A DNA stretch of 64,000 bases from Mycobacterium botniense (GTDB taxonomy: Bacteria > Actinomycetota > Actinomycetes > Mycobacteriales > Mycobacteriaceae). The position numbers were made by a program, and so were the translations under genes. The DNA is taken from contig NZ_BLKW01000004.1 in the NCBI RefSeq assembly GCF_010723305.1, forward strand, positions 1,178,001-1,242,000, given 5' to 3'. Under the pieces are notes generated by a model. It saw nothing but the letters and a program-made list of their open reading frames with translations. It did not search any database and was not told the DNA's origin. The number at the start of each line of letters is the position of its first letter. The stretch's first letter is position 1. This document shows positions 43,864 through 55,877 of this stretch, piece after piece.

Positions 43864-45973
43864 CGAGACCGGCTGGCCGCGCCGCACACCCCGGCGCGAC
43901 GAGATCACCGAGATTCTGCCGGTGGTCGGTGACGACGACACCGGCGCTCTCACCGTCGCAGCCGATGACGAAGGCATCGATGGGCAGACAGACCTTGAGC
44001 ACGATATCGGCGATCCCCCCGATGCGCGGACACGAGGAGCCACCGAGGAGGCGTCCCGCGACGCGCGGACCGCTCCGCGTGCGACCGCTCTGCTCGCCGG
44101 GGCGGTTCGGATGGGATTGTCCCGCCTCGGCAGTGTGATCCTGGCGTGGCTGCGCACGGTGCTGCTGAGCAGCTTGCCGCGGCTGGGCAAAGCCACCCTG
44201 AGACGCTCACCGCGACTGGCTGCGGCGCTTGGCGCCGGTGCGCTGCTTCGGGCCAGTTTCCCCTCGGTGAACTGGTGGTGGGCTGCGGTGGTGGCCTTTG
44301 CGCTGCTGTCCTGGGTGCTGACTCGGCCGGCTACCACGGTGGCCGGCGGATTTGGCTACGGCTATTTGTGTGGGCTGTCGTTTTATCTGTCATTGTTGCC
44401 CTGGATCGGCACCCTCGTCGGCGCGGTGCCGCTGGTGGCATTGGTGGCCTTGTGCGCGGTGTTCCCGGGAATTTTCGGCCTGTCGGCCGTGGTGGTGCGG
44501 CGGCTGCCCGGCTGGCCGATCTGGTTCGCCCTGCTGTGGGCGGTGCAGGAGTGGCTGAAATGCACTGTGCCGTTTGGGGGATTCCCGTGGGGTGTGGTCG
44601 CGCAGGGACAAACCGACGGCCCGTTTCTGCCGCTGGCGCGGTTGGGCGGTGTTCCGCTGCTCTCGACGGCGATCGTGCTGATCGGTTGCAGTGTGACCGC
44701 AATCGCGTTGGAGATCGTGTCCTGGTGGCGGCGGGGTCCCCGGATCGCGAGCGGCTCCGGCGCGCCCGCTGATGCAGGTCCCCCGCCGGCGGTGGTGCTG
44801 CCGGGCTTATGCATCTGTGTCGTGCTGCTGCTCAGCATCATCGTCTGGCCACAGGCGCGGCGTTCGGGGATCGGGTCAGGCAATGATCCCAGCGTGACGG
44901 CGGCGGCGGTGCAAGGTAACGTGCCCCGACTCGGCTTTGACTTCAACGCGCAGCGCCTGGCGGTGCTGCGTAACCATGTGCGGGAGACCCTTCGGCTCGC
45001 CGACGACATCCGCGCCGGTGTCGCGCCGCAGCCTCAATTCGTCGTCTGGCCCGAAGACGCAACCGAAATCGATCCGCTGCTCAATTCCGACGCCGCGCAG
45101 CAGATCACCGCTGCCGCCGATGCGATCCGCGCACCGATTTTGGTTGGCGCGCTGACCGATGTTCCCGGCACGAATGCCGGCAAACCGGCCTACCGCAACA
45201 CGGTGATTGTCTGGAATCCGCGGACCGGCGCGGCCGACCGCCACGACAAACAGATCGTGCAGCCGTTCGGCGAGTATCTGCCCTGGCGCGGGTTTTTCCG
45301 CCACCTGACCGCGCTCGCCGACATGGCAAGCAATATCGTGCCTGGTGAAAGTACTGGTGTTGTACGCGCCGCGGGCATCCCCATCGGTGTCGCCACCTGC
45401 TGGGAAGTGGTGTTTGATCGCGCGCTGCGAGAGTCGGTCCGCAACGGTGCGCAGGTGCTCACGGTGCCGGCCAACAACGCCAACTTCAACCAGACGATGA
45501 GCGAACAGCAGCTGGCCTTCTCCAAGATCCGCGCTGTGGAGAACGACCGGTATGTGATCGTCGCCAGTAACACCGGTATCAGCGCCGTGATCGCTCCGGA
45601 TGGCCGTGAGCTGGCCCGTACTCAGTTCTTTGTGCCCACGTACCTGGACACCCAGGTGCGGCTCAAGACGACGTTGACGCCGGCCGGCCGGTGGGGCCCC
45701 GCGGGGCAGGGGTTGCTCGTGGTTTCGGGTGCCGCAGCCCTCCTCGTCGCGGTACGGCACAATAGGTGGTTCCCGCGCTTGAATCGCCGCCGGTTCCGGT
45801 CCGTGGACGAGTCCGATGCGCCGTCCGCCGGATCCGGGGACGATAAGTCCTCCGGCGCAGGGGAGCCGGAGGTTTTGCTCGGCGAAACCGGGCACCAGAC
45901 CGCACCCGAGGACGACACCCCACCCGAGGAGGGCGGCCGACACTCGGCCGGGCGACACAGAGGAGCCACATGA
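43856..45973 (+). CDS. lnt: apolipoprotein N-acyltransferase (Lnt, Ppm1 domain 1)
   Basis: 705 residues. An acidic N-terminal tail (about 1-70), six or more membrane helices (about 80-345), then a nitrilase-like domain with catalytic residues Glu in [11 protein letters not shown] (about 400), Lys in [14 protein letters not shown] (about 465) and Cys in [11 protein letters not shown] (about 515). A polar C-terminal tail follows a last helix. It adds the third acyl chain to lipoproteins. In M. tuberculosis this domain is fused to Ppm1; here the two are separate genes overlapping by 4 nt. ATG 43856 chosen over 43727, which lies within the upstream gene. Confidence 0.93.
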   Translation: MADETGWPRRTPRRDEITEILPVVGDDDTGALTVAADDEGIDGQTDLEHDIGDPPDARTRGATEEASRDARTAPRATALLAGAVRMGLSRLGSVILAWLRTVLLSSLPRLGKATLRRSPRLAAALGAGALLRASFPSVNWWWAAVVAFALLSWVLTRPATTVAGGFGYGYLCGLSFYLSLLPWIGTLVGAVPLVALVALCAVFPGIFGLSAVVVRRLPGWPIWFALLWAVQEWLKCTVPFGGFPWGVVAQGQTDGPFLPLARLGGVPLLSTAIVLIGCSVTAIALEIVSWWRRGPRIASGSGAPADAGPPPAVVLPGLCICVVLLLSIIVWPQARRSGIGSGNDPSVTAAAVQGNVPRLGFDFNAQRLAVLRNHVRETLRLADDIRAGVAPQPQFVVWPEDATEIDPLLNSDAAQQITAAADAIRAPILVGALTDVPGTNAGKPAYRNTVIVWNPRTGAADRHDKQIVQPFGEYLPWRGFFRHLTALADMASNIVPGESTGVVRAAGIPIGVATCWEVVFDRALRESVRNGAQVLTVPANNANFNQTMSEQQLAFSKIRAVENDRYVIVASNTGISAVIAPDGRELARTQFFVPTYLDTQVRLKTTLTPAGRWGPAGQGLLVVSGAAALLVAVRHNRWFPRLNRRRFRSVDESDAPSAGSGDDKSSGAGEPEVLLGETGHQTAPEDDTPPEEGGRHSAGRHRGAT

Positions 45974-46764
45974 CCACCGGCCAGTCGGCGTCCCGACTTC
46001 AGGGCAGTCGTCCCAGCCAGCGCACCCTGGTGATCATTCCCACCTTCAACGAGCGCGAGAACCTGCCGTTGATCCTCGACCGGCTGCACCGGGCGTGTCC
46101 CGATGTTCACGTGCTGGTCGTCGACGACAGCAGCCCCGACGGCACCGGCCAGCTGGCAGACCAGTTGGCCGAGGCCGACCCCGACCGGGTGCACGTCATG
46201 CATCGCGTCACCAAGGACGGTTTAGGCGCCGCGTACCTCGCGGGTTTCGCATGGGGGCTGGGCCGGCGTTACACGGTGCTGGTCGAGATGGACGCCGACG
46301 GCAGTCATGCGCCGGAACAGCTGCACCGGCTGCTGGACGCCGTCGACGCCGGAGCAGACCTGGTCATCGGGTCGCGCTATGTCGACGGCGGAGCGGTGCG
46401 CAACTGGCCCTGGCGCCGCCGGGCGCTCTCCAAGACGGCGAACACCTATTCGCGGTTGCTCCTCGGCATCGACGTCCACGACGTGACCGCCGGTTATCGC
46501 GCCTACCGCCGCGAAGTGTTGGAGACCATCGACCTCGACGCTGTGGACTCCAAGGGTTACTGCTTCCAGATCGATCTGACGTTCCGCACGGTGACCAACG
46601 GCTTCGCGGTCGTCGAAGTGCCCATCACGTTCACCGAACGTGAACTGGGGGTGTCCAAGATGAGCGGTTCGAACATTCGGGAAGCGTTGGTCAAAGTGGC
46701 CCGATGGGGGATCGAGGGGCGGTTGACTCGGGGCCGCGCTGTCCGCGCCGACGATCTCAGCTAG
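45970..46764 (+). CDS. ppm1: polyprenol-phosphate mannose synthase (Ppm1)
   Basis: 264 residues, GT2 glycosyltransferase. [30 protein letters not shown] (nucleotide site) and [14 protein letters not shown] (DxD) are all present. It transfers mannose from GDP-mannose to polyprenyl phosphate, giving the donor for LM/LAM and mannoprotein synthesis. No membrane helix of its own, so it probably relies on the Lnt protein encoded directly upstream for anchoring, as described for split systems. Confidence 0.95.
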   Translation: MTTGQSASRLQGSRPSQRTLVIIPTFNERENLPLILDRLHRACPDVHVLVVDDSSPDGTGQLADQLAEADPDRVHVMHRVTKDGLGAAYLAGFAWGLGRRYTVLVEMDADGSHAPEQLHRLLDAVDAGADLVIGSRYVDGGAVRNWPWRRRALSKTANTYSRLLLGIDVHDVTAGYRAYRREVLETIDLDAVDSKGYCFQIDLTFRTVTNGFAVVEVPITFTERELGVSKMSGSNIREALVKVARWGIEGRLTRGRAVRADDLS

Positions 46765-46835
46765 CGCCGGCTCGCCGCTGAGGGCGCCGGCTCACCCCCA
46801 CACCCACCCGGTGGTTCAGACCGAAGCGCCGATGC

Positions 46836-47174
46836 TCAGCTGCCGCGGCGGCGTGCCCGGATGATTTCGAGACGCTCCTTGAGCAGTTCGTCAAGCTCCT
46901 CGATCGTCCGTCGCTCGAGCAGCATGTCCCAGTGCGTCCGCGGTGGCTTGACCTTCTTGGGTTCCGGCTGGTCACCTTCGATCAGGACGCCTTCCATGCC
47001 GTTGCGGCACAGCCACGTGCTGGGGATCTCTGCGTCGTGGGCGAATGTGACTTCGAACACTTCACCGTTGTCGGTGCGGTACCGGGCAGTTTGACGCGGC
47101 GCCAGGTCGTGGTTGCGGTCAGTCTCGTAGCTCACGGCTCCGAGGCGACTGCCCCTCAGGACACGATCAGCCAT
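46836..47174 (-). CDS. rbpA: RbpA, RNA polymerase-binding transcription activator
   Basis: 112 residues, the usual length. Core domain with WLCRNGMEGVLIEGD, basic linker (PEPKKVKPPRTHWDMLLERR) and C-terminal sigma-interacting helix (ELDELLKERLEIIRARR). RbpA binds SigA/SigB holoenzyme and stabilises open complexes in actinobacteria. The conserved position between ppm1 and the Rv2049c homologue supports the call. Confidence 0.97.
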   Translation of the reverse strand: MADRVLRGSRLGAVSYETDRNHDLAPRQTARYRTDNGEVFEVTFAHDAEIPSTWLCRNGMEGVLIEGDQPEPKKVKPPRTHWDMLLERRTIEELDELLKERLEIIRARRRGS

Positions 47175-47324
47175 CGACCCCTACTCCTCCGAATTTCTCG
47201 GTCCCATTCTGTTCACGGTCTCTTCGCGGTTACCAACGTTCGCGACGAGCTGCCTAGTTCCGGATATGACGCGACCTCTCATGATACCGGGATCGGAGCC
47301 GGTAACCGACTAAAGTCGACACCT

Positions 47325-47663
47325 GTGACTCGCCGAACGCGCCGGCAGCCGTGCCGTTGGTGCGGTCGTGATGTGACAGATACCGGCAGAGGCCGCCGCC
47401 GCCAGTACTGCCGACAGGCCTGCCGACAGCGGGCCTACGAGCAACGGGCGTTGATCACCGGGGCCAAATCGACATCGTTGTCGCCCGACGCGGTGGTGCT
47501 CTCAGCCACTGAGGCGGCCGATCTCGCAGACCGGGTTTACCAGGTACGATGCGCAGCAGAGGACGTTGCCACAGCACTTGACGAGGGGGCTGGACCGTCC
47601 GAGCTTCGTCATCTGTGTGCGGTGTTGATCCGGGCAGCCCGGGCTGCAGACGGGTGGCGCTGA
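47325..47663 (+). CDS. small zinc-ribbon-like protein (Rv2049c homologue)
   Basis: 112 residues. The N-terminus has a four-cysteine cluster: CRWCGRD followed by RRQYCRQACRQRAYEQR, probably a metal or nucleic-acid-binding knuckle. The rest is helical. Function unknown. GTG 47325 (VTRRTRRQPCRWCG) is chosen because the much longer frame from 46932 runs antisense through rbpA. Confidence 0.8.
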   Translation: MTRRTRRQPCRWCGRDVTDTGRGRRRQYCRQACRQRAYEQRALITGAKSTSLSPDAVVLSATEAADLADRVYQVRCAAEDVATALDEGAGPSELRHLCAVLIRAARAADGWR

Positions 47664-48140
47664 GCGCGGCGCCCCGACCCGTACCAAGCCCCGTCAATGG
47701 CGTGAGTCGTGGTCGAACGGCGCGGTTGGCAGGGGGCCGAAGTCCAGGAGGGTGTGCTGAGACTCCGGGCCGGCACCCGCAGCGCCGACCTGGGCCGCCG
47801 TGCCCGGCTGACCACACCGGACGCGACGCGGCTGTCCGGCCGCCACCGCTCACAGGTACAGTCGCGCCATGGACTGCCGGGCCGCGGGCGAGTCGGCCGC
47901 ACACGCCCGGCCACCCAGCGGGTGGCTGTTTCTCTGCGCGGCGCGGCCTGCTCAGGGAGAAAGCCGAGAACATCGGAAGGTTTGGTAATCCTGGCGGAGT
48001 TGGCGATACTCACCACCAACGTCCTTGGATTGGCGTGCCGGCATGCGACGTCGCCGCGTAGACCAACTTCATTTTTCCTGACCCGACACGGGCTGCGTTG
48101 GGCAGCCACAGACGACCGGTGTTAAGCGAGGGGTAGCCAC
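47664..48140. other. 477-bp region upstream of pks12, no gene seen
   Basis: Open frames here on both strands are Arg-rich and lack ribosome-binding sites, so I call none. The last part contains the pks12 ribosome-binding site (gcgagggg, 48127-48134). Presumably promoter and untranslated leader. Confidence 0.5.
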
Positions 48141-51038
48141 ATGGTTGATCAACTCCAGCACGCGACCGAGGCGTTGCGGAAAGCGCTGGTTCAGGTCGAG
48201 CGGTTGAAGCGCAAGAACCGTGCGCTGCTGGAACGGTCGAGTGAACCGGTCGCGATTGTGGGGATGGCGTGTCGTTTCCCGGGTGGGGTGGATTGCCCGG
48301 AGGCGTTATGGGAGATGCTGGTCGAGGGCCGTGACGTGGTGTCGGAGTTCCCGACCGACCGCGGGTGGGATCTGGCCGGGTTGTTTGACCCCGACCCCGA
48401 CACGCCGCACAAGACCTACACGCGCCATGGCGGATTCGTTGACGACGTCGCGGGTTTCGACGCCGGCTTTTTCGGGGTGTCACCAACCGAGGCGTTGGCC
48501 ACCGACCCGCAGCACCGCATGCTGCTGGAGCTGTCGTGGGAGGCGTTGGAGCGGGCCGGGATTGATCCGATGTCGTTGCGGGGCAGCGCCACCGGGGTAT
48601 TCGCCGGGCTCATCGTGCAGGGCTACGGCATGCTCGCCGACGAGATCGAGGGCTACCGGCTCACCGGCATGACCTCCAGCGTGGCCACCGGGCGGGTGGC
48701 GTATGTGCTGGGGTTGGAGGGCCCGGCGGTGTCGGTGGATACCGCGTGTTCCTCGTCGCTGGTGGCGCTGCATATGGCGGTGGCCTCGCTGCGTTCGGGT
48801 GAATGCGACCTGGCCCTGGCCGGGGGAGTCACCGTCAACGCCACACCGACGGTGTTCGTCGAATTCAGCCGGCACCGGGGATTGGCGCCCGATGGGCGCT
48901 GCAAGCCGTTCGCCGGGGCGGCCGACGGGGTCGGCTGGTCCGAGGGTGGGGGGATGGTGGTGGTGGAGCGGCTTTCGGATGCGCAGCGGTTGGGGCATCC
49001 GGTGTTGGCGGTGGTGCGTGGTTCGGCGGTCAATCAGGATGGGGCTTCCAACGGGTTGACGGCTCCCAATGGGCCGTCGCAGCAGCGGGTGGTGCGTGCG
49101 GCGTTGGCCAATGCGGGGTTGAGCCCGGCGGAGGTGGATGTGGTGGAGGGTCATGGCACCGGCACCACGTTGGGGGATCCGATTGAGGCGCAGGCGTTGT
49201 TGGCCACCTATGGGCAAAATCGTTCGCAGCCGCTGTGGTTGGGTTCGATTAAGTCGAATATGGGTCATACCCAGGCGGCGGCCGGGGTGGCGGGTGTGAT
49301 CAAGATGGTGTTGGCGTTGCGCCACGAGTGGTTGCCGGCGACGTTGCATGTGGATAGGCCCAGTCCGCATGTGGATTGGTCGGCGGGTCAGGTGGCGTTG
49401 TTGACCGAGGGCCGGCCGTGGCCGGCGGCGGGGCGGGTGCGCCGGGCGGGGGTGTCCTCGTTTGGGATTTCGGGCACGAATGCGCATGTGATTCTTGAGG
49501 CTGCGCCGCCGCAGCCGCCGCGGCCCGAGTCGGCCACGCGTCCGCCGGTGTTGGCGTGGGTGGTGTCGGCGAAAACCGCGTCGGGGTTGGGGGCGCAGGC
49601 GGCCCGGCTGCGTGAGTTTGTGGGTGCGCGCCCGGGGCTGGATGCGCTGGATGTGGGCTGGTCGTTGGCGGGCCGCTCGGTGTTTGAGCATCGGGCGGTG
49701 GTGCTGGGGGCCGATCGTGAGCAGCTGCTGGCCGGGCTTTCCCAGCTGGCCGAGGGCATCCCCGGCGCCGGTGTCATCAGCGGCAGCGCCGCCCCCAGCG
49801 GCAAAACCGTGTTCATCTTCCCCGGCCAAGGCTCCCAATGGCTCGGCATGGGCGTCGAATTACTGGATTGTGCACCGGTTTTCGCGCAACAGATCAACGC
49901 ATGCGCAGAGGCTTTCTCTGAATTCGTGGACTGGTCGCTCACCGATGTGCTGCGCGGAGCGCCCGGTGCCCCGGGCCTGGACCGCGTCGACGTGGTACAG
50001 CCCGCGCTGTTCGCGGTGATGGTGTCGCTGGCCGAGCTGTGGAAGTCGATCGGGGTGAAACCGGATGCTGTGATCGGTCATTCACAAGGGGAGATCGCTG
50101 CCGCCTATGTGGCAGGTGCGTTGTCGCTGCGCGACGCGGCTCGCGTGGTAACGCTGCGCAGCAAGCTGTTAACCGGTTTATCCGGGCCGGGCGGCATGGT
50201 GTCCATCGCCTGCAGTGTGGAGCGGGCGCGAGAGTTGTTGTCACCCTTGGGAGAACGTATCAGCATCGCCGCCGTGAACGGGCGGTCGGCGGTAGTGGTG
50301 TCGGGCGACGTCGCTGCCCTGGACGAATTGATGCGGCAATGCGCGGCGCACGAGCTGCGGGCCCGCCGCATCGACGTGGACTACGCATCGCATTCGGTTG
50401 AAGTCGAGGTTATTCGCGACCAGCTCAGCGCGGCCCTGTCGGGTATCGAGCCGCGTTCATCGCGCACCACGTTCTTCTCCACAGTCACCGGCGATGTGAT
50501 GGACACCGCCGACCTCGACGCCGACTACTGGTATCGCAACATCCGGCAGACCGTGCAGTTCGAGGCGGCGGTGCGCAGCGCGTGCCAACGGGGGTACCGC
50601 ACCTTCATCGAATGCAGTCCGCACCCTGCACTGATCACCGGCGTCGAGGACACGTTCGACGACTGTGTCGGCGGTGACCGGCACGCGATCGTCATCCCCA
50701 CCCTGGGCCGCGAGGACGGCGGGCTGGATCGGTTCCTCACCTCCGCTGCGGGGGTGTTTGTGTCGGGTGTGGGGGTGGATTGGCGGGTTGTGTTGGCGGG
50801 TGGGGGTTTTGTGGAGTTGCCGACGTATGCGTTTGAGCGGCGGCGGTTTTGGCTTGCTGGTGATGGTGCGTCGGTGGATGCGGCGGGGTTGGGTTTGCAG
50901 GCGGGGGGGCATCCGTTGGTGGGTGCGGTGGTGGAGTTGCCGGCGTCTGGGGGTGGTGTTGACGGGGCGGCTGTCGGTGGCGGTGCAGGGGTGGTTGGCA
51001 GATCATGCGGTGGGTGGTGGTGGGGTGCGAGTTGGTGA
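48141..51038 (+). CDS. pks12: Pks12 fragment 1: docking helix, KS1, AT1, start of DH1
   Basis: 965 residues. An N-terminal coiled coil (about 1-35, [20 protein letters not shown]) is the docking element. KS1 (about 36-460) has catalytic Cys in [10 protein letters not shown] and two His in EGHGTGTT and [12 protein letters not shown]1 (about 560-850) has [14 protein letters not shown] and the YASH motif that predicts methylmalonyl-CoA. The frame is lost in DH1 near 50950, where the second module has 7 Gs and this copy 5; the last about 30 residues are out of frame. ATG 48141 after gcgagggg. Confidence 0.88.
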   Translation: MVDQLQHATEALRKALVQVERLKRKNRALLERSSEPVAIVGMACRFPGGVDCPEALWEMLVEGRDVVSEFPTDRGWDLAGLFDPDPDTPHKTYTRHGGFVDDVAGFDAGFFGVSPTEALATDPQHRMLLELSWEALERAGIDPMSLRGSATGVFAGLIVQGYGMLADEIEGYRLTGMTSSVATGRVAYVLGLEGPAVSVDTACSSSLVALHMAVASLRSGECDLALAGGVTVNATPTVFVEFSRHRGLAPDGRCKPFAGAADGVGWSEGGGMVVVERLSDAQRLGHPVLAVVRGSAVNQDGASNGLTAPNGPSQQRVVRAALANAGLSPAEVDVVEGHGTGTTLGDPIEAQALLATYGQNRSQPLWLGSIKSNMGHTQAAAGVAGVIKMVLALRHEWLPATLHVDRPSPHVDWSAGQVALLTEGRPWPAAGRVRRAGVSSFGISGTNAHVILEAAPPQPPRPESATRPPVLAWVVSAKTASGLGAQAARLREFVGARPGLDALDVGWSLAGRSVFEHRAVVLGADREQLLAGLSQLAEGIPGAGVISGSAAPSGKTVFIFPGQGSQWLGMGVELLDCAPVFAQQINACAEAFSEFVDWSLTDVLRGAPGAPGLDRVDVVQPALFAVMVSLAELWKSIGVKPDAVIGHSQGEIAAAYVAGALSLRDAARVVTLRSKLLTGLSGPGGMVSIACSVERARELLSPLGERISIAAVNGRSAVVVSGDVAALDELMRQCAAHELRARRIDVDYASHSVEVEVIRDQLSAALSGIEPRSSRTTFFSTVTGDVMDTADLDADYWYRNIRQTVQFEAAVRSACQRGYRTFIECSPHPALITGVEDTFDDCVGGDRHAIVIPTLGREDGGLDRFLTSAAGVFVSGVGVDWRVVLAGGGFVELPTYAFERRRFWLAGDGASVDAAGLGLQAGGHPLVGAVVELPASGGGVDGAAVGGGAGVVGRSCGGWWWGASW

Positions 51039-54000
51039 TCCGCGCCGGTGATGAGGTGGGTTGTGGGGTGGTTGAGGAGTTGACGTTGGCGGCGCCGTTG
51101 GTGGTGGGGTGGTGGTGGTGGTGGTGGTGGGTGCTGCTGAGAGGGTCGGCGGGGTGTGTGTATTCGCGGGTTGGCTGATGGGGCGTGGGTCAGTCATGCC
51201 GAGGGGGTGTTGCGGCCGGGGGTGGTGGAGCCGGTGGCGGATTTGTCGGTGTGGCCGCCGGTGGGTGCCGCCCCGGTGGATGTGGGTGATGGGTATGCGG
51301 GGTTGGCGGCGCGTGGGTATGGCTATGGTGCGGCGTTTCGGGGGTTGACTGCGCTGTGGCGTCGTGGTGATGAGGTGTTTGCTGAGGTGGCGTTGCCGGA
51401 GGCGGCGGGGGGTGTGGGTGGTTTTGGTGTGCACCCGGTGCTGGTGGATGCGGCGTTGCATGCGTTGTTGATGGCCGGTGCTGAGGGTGCCGAGGGTGCG
51501 GTGTTGGTGCCGTTTTGTTGGCAGGGGGTGTCGTTGCACGCTGCTGGTGCCAGTGCGGTGCGGGTGCGTGTCGCGCCGGCGGGTCCGTCGGCGGTGTCGA
51601 TTGAGTTGGCTGATGGGTTGGGGTTGCCGGTGTTGTCGGTGGCGGCGATGCGGGCTCGCCCGGTCAGTGCGCAGCAGTTGCGGGCGGCGGTGTCGGGGGT
51701 TGGCCCGGATCGGTTATTTGAGCTGGTGTGGTCGGCGGTGTCTGCGGCGGCGGGTGCGGGGGTGCAGTCTTATGAGCTGTTTGAGTCGGTGCCTGCTGAG
51801 GGGCCGGCGGGGGTGGCTGAGCGGACCCGTCAGGTGCTGGCTGTGGTGCAGTCGTGGGTGGCTGAGCGTGATGGGGGGGTGTTGGTGGTGCTTACCCGGG
51901 GTGCGGTGGGGTTGCCCGGTGAGCGGGTCAGGGATTTGGCGGGGGCCGCGGTGTGGGGGTTGGTGCGTTCGGCGCAGACCGAGCATCCGGGCCGGTTGGT
52001 GCTTGCCGATGTGGATGGGCCGCTCGATGATGCGGCGGTGGCGGCGATTTTGGGTGCTGGGGAGCCGCAGGTGTGTGTGCGCGGTGGGCGGGTTTATGTG
52101 CCGCGGGTGCATGCCAGTCGGGCGGTGGATTCGGTGCTGGTGCCCCCCGGGGATGGGCCCTGGCGGTTGGGGCTCAGCAGTGCGGGCACCTTCGAGAACC
52201 TGATCCTTGAACCGGTTCCCCACGCCGATGCCCCGCTGCAGCCCGGCCAGGTCCGCGTCGCCGTGCGCGCTATCGCCGCCAACTTCCGCGACGTCATGAT
52301 CACCCTGGGCATGTTCACCCACGACGCTCTACTCGGCGGCGAGGCCGCTGGCGTGGTGGTCGAAGTCGGGCCCGGCGTCACCGAATTCGCTGTGGGCGAC
52401 CGGGTGATGGGGTTCTTCCCCGACGGCAGCGGCACCCTGGTGGCCGGCGATGTCCGGCTGCTGTTGCCGATGCCCGCCGACTGGTCGTATGCCCAAGCCG
52501 CCGGTGTATCAGCGGTTTTCATGACCGCCTACTACGCTTTTGTGCACCTGGCCGAGGTGAAGGCGGGGCAGCGGGTGTTGGTGCATGCCGCCACTGGGGG
52601 GGTGGGGATGGCTGCGGTGCAGTTGGCCCGTCATTTGGGGTTGGAGGTTTTCGCGACCGCCAGCCGGCCTAAGTGGGACACGTTGCGGGCCATGGGTTTT
52701 GACGATGATCACATCGCCGACTCGCGCACGCTGGAGTTTGAGCAGAAGTTCCGTGCGGTCACCGGGGGGCGCGGTGTGGATGTGGTGCTTGACTCGCTGG
52801 CCGGTGATTTCGTGGACGCTTCGCTGCGGCTGGTCGCCCCCGGCGGGGTGTTTTTGGAGATGGGCAAGACCGATATCCGCGACCCCGCCGTGGTGGCCCA
52901 GCACCACCCCGGTGTGCGCTACCGCGCCTTCGACCTCTTCGAACCCGGCCGGGTGCGCATGCACCAGTATCTGCTCGAGCTGGCGGAGCTGTTCGATGCG
53001 AAGATCCTCAAGCCGTTGCCGGTGACGGTGTTTGATGTGCGTCGCGCGCCGGCGGCGCTGCGGTATCTGAGTCAGGCCCGTCATGTGGGCAAGGTGGTGC
53101 TGACGATGCCGGATGCGTGGGCGGCGGGCACGGTGCTGATCACCGGTGGCACCGGGATGGCCGGTTCGGCGTTGGCGCGTCATCTGGTGGACCGCCACGG
53201 GGTGCGGCACCTGCTGTTGGTGAGCCGGCGCGGCCCGGATGCGCCCGGCGCGGCGGAGTTGGTCAGCGAGTTGACCCAGGCCGGCGCTCATGTGCGGGTG
53301 GTGGCCTGCGACGCCGCCGATCGCGACGCCCTGGCGGCAGTGCTCGCGGATATTCCGCACCAGTGTCCGCTGTCGGCGGTGATCCATGCGGCCGGGATCG
53401 TCGACGACGCGGTGATCACCTCGTTGACGCCGGAGCGTCTTGATGCGGTGTTGCGCGCCAAGGTGGATGCGGCGTGGAATCTGCACGAGCTGACCCGGGA
53501 GCTGGATGTGTCGGCGTTCGTGATGTTCTCGTCGCTGGCCGGGCTGGTGGGCTCCTCGGGGCAGGCCAACTACGCGGCGGCCAACTCCTACCTCGACGCG
53601 CTGGCCATGTACCGGCGCGCCCACGGTCTACCGGCGACGGCGCTGGCCTGGGGCCTGTGGCAGCAGGCCAGCACCATGACCGGCGGCCTGGCGGACACCG
53701 ACCGCGCGCGGCTAAGCCGCGGCGGCGTCCTGGGACTGCCGACCGCCGAAGCTCTCGAATTACTCGACACCGCTTTGATCGTCGACGAACCGGTCCAGAT
53801 CGCCGCGCGCATCGACCTGGCCGCGCTGCGCGCCGCGTCGGCAACCCCGGGCCTGGTCCCGCCGATGTTCGGCGACCTCATCCACGCGCCGGCGCGCCGC
53901 CACGTTGATGAGTCGCTGGCCGCCACTAAATCGAAATCTGCGCTGGCGCAGCGTCTGCACGGGCTGCCCGACGAGGAGCAGCACGCGGTGCTGCTGGATC

Positions 54001-55877
54001 TGGTGCGCTCGCACATCGCCACCGTGCTGGGCAACATCAGCCCCGACGCGGTCGACCCGGACAAGGCGTTCCAGGAACTGGGCTTCGACTCGCTGACCGC
54101 CGTCGAACTGCGCAACCGGCTCAAAGCCGCAACCGGGCTGTCACTGTCACCCACCCTGATCTTCGACTACCCGACCCCCCGCGGCCTTGCCACCTACATC
54201 CGCACCGAACTGGCCGGAGTCCCGCAGGAAATCAAGCACATTCCCGCGGCGCGGCCCGCAGGTGACGACCCCGTCGCGATTGTGGGGATGGCGTGTCGTT
54301 TCCCGGGTGGGGTGGATTGCCCGGAGGCGTTATGGGAGATGCTGGTCGAGGGCCGTGACGTGGTGTCGGAGTTCCCGACCGACCGCGGGTGGGATCTGGC
54401 CGGGTTGTTCAACCCCGACCCCGATGTTCCGGGTGCCTGTTACACCCGCACTGGCGGATTCGTAGACGGTGTCGCCGATTTCGATCCCGGGTTCTTCGGG
54501 ATCGGGCCGAGCGAGGCACTCGCGATGGATCCGCAGCAGCGGATGTTCCTCGAACTTGCGTGGGAGGCGTTGGAGCGGGCCGGGATTGATCCGATGTCGT
54601 TGCGGGGCAGCGCCACCGGGGTATTCGCCGGGATCATGACCCAGGGCTACGGCATGTTCGCCGCCGAGCCGGTGGAGGGGTTCCGGCTGACCGGACAGCT
54701 CTCCAGCGTGGCCTCGGGCCGGGTGGCGTATGTGCTGGGGTTGGAGGGCCCGGCGGTGTCGGTGGATACCGCGTGTTCCTCGTCGCTGGTGGCGCTGCAT
54801 ATGGCGGTGGCCTCGCTGCGTTCGGGTGAATGCGACCTGGCCCTGGCCGGGGGAGTCACCGTCAACGCCACACCCGACATCTTCGTCGAGTTCAGCCGCT
54901 GGCGCGGGCTGTCCCCTGATGGGCGCTGCAAGGCGTTCGCCGGGGCAGCCGACGGCACCGGGTTCTCCGAGGGTGGGGGGATGGTGGTGGTGGAGCGGCT
55001 TTCGGATGCGCAGCGGTTGGGGCATCCGGTGTTGGCGGTGGTGCGTGGTTCGGCGGTCAATCAGGATGGGGCTTCCAACGGGTTGACGGCTCCCAATGGG
55101 CCGTCGCAGCAGCGGGTAGTGCGTGCGGCGTTGGCCAATGCGGGGTTGAGCCCGGCGGAGGTGGATGTGGTGGAGGGTCATGGCACCGGCACCACGTTGG
55201 GGGATCCGATTGAGGCGCAGGCGTTGTTGGCCACCTATGGGCAAAATCGTTCGCAGCCGCTGTGGTTGGGTTCGATTAAGTCGAATATGGGTCATACCCA
55301 GGCGGCGGCCGGGGTGGCGGGTGTGATCAAGATGGTGTTGGCGTTGCGCCACGAGTGGTTGCCGGCGACGTTGCATGTGGATAGGCCCAGTCCGCATGTG
55401 GATTGGTCGGCGGGTCAGGTGGCGTTGTTGACCGAGGGCCGGCCGTGGCCGGCGGCGGGGCGGGTGCGCCGGGCGGGGGTGTCCTCGTTTGGGATTTCGG
55501 GCACGAATGCGCATGTGATTCTTGAGGCTGCCCGCCGCAGCCGCCGCGGCCCGAGTCGGCCACGCGTCCGCCGGTGTTGGCGTGGGTGGTGTCGGCGAAA
55601 ACCGCGTCGGGTTGGGGCGCAGGCGGCCCGGCTGCGTGAGTTTGTGGGTGCGCGCCCGGGGCTGGATGCGCTGGATGTGGGCTGGTCGTTGGCGGGCCGC
55701 TCGGTGTTTGAGCATCGGGCGGTGGTGCTGGGGGCCGATCGTGAGCAGCTGCTGGCCGGGCTTTCCCAGCTGGCCGAGGGCATCCCCGGCGCCGGTGTCA
55801 TCAGCGGCAGCGCCGCCCCCAGCGGCAAAACCGTGTTCATCTTCCCCGGCCAAGGCTCCCAATGGCTCGGCATGGGA
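48249..55877 (+). repeat. pks12 internal repeat A (KS to start of AT)
   Basis: Bases about 48249-49855 and 54273-55877 are near-identical, offset about 6.02 kb, except for divergent patches around 48400-48530/54420-54560 and a few others. The shared parts use many G- and T-ending codons, unlike the C-ending codons of the unique parts. Confidence 0.85.

Noticed and set aside
47709..48125. 138-codon frame upstream of pks12
   Set aside because: Arg-rich composition, no Shine-Dalgarno and no family; treated as the pks12 leader region.
48480..49838. 452-codon minus-strand frame opposite KS1
   Set aside because: Arg/His/Pro-rich antisense shadow of the polyketide synthase, repeated again opposite KS2 (54330-55949).
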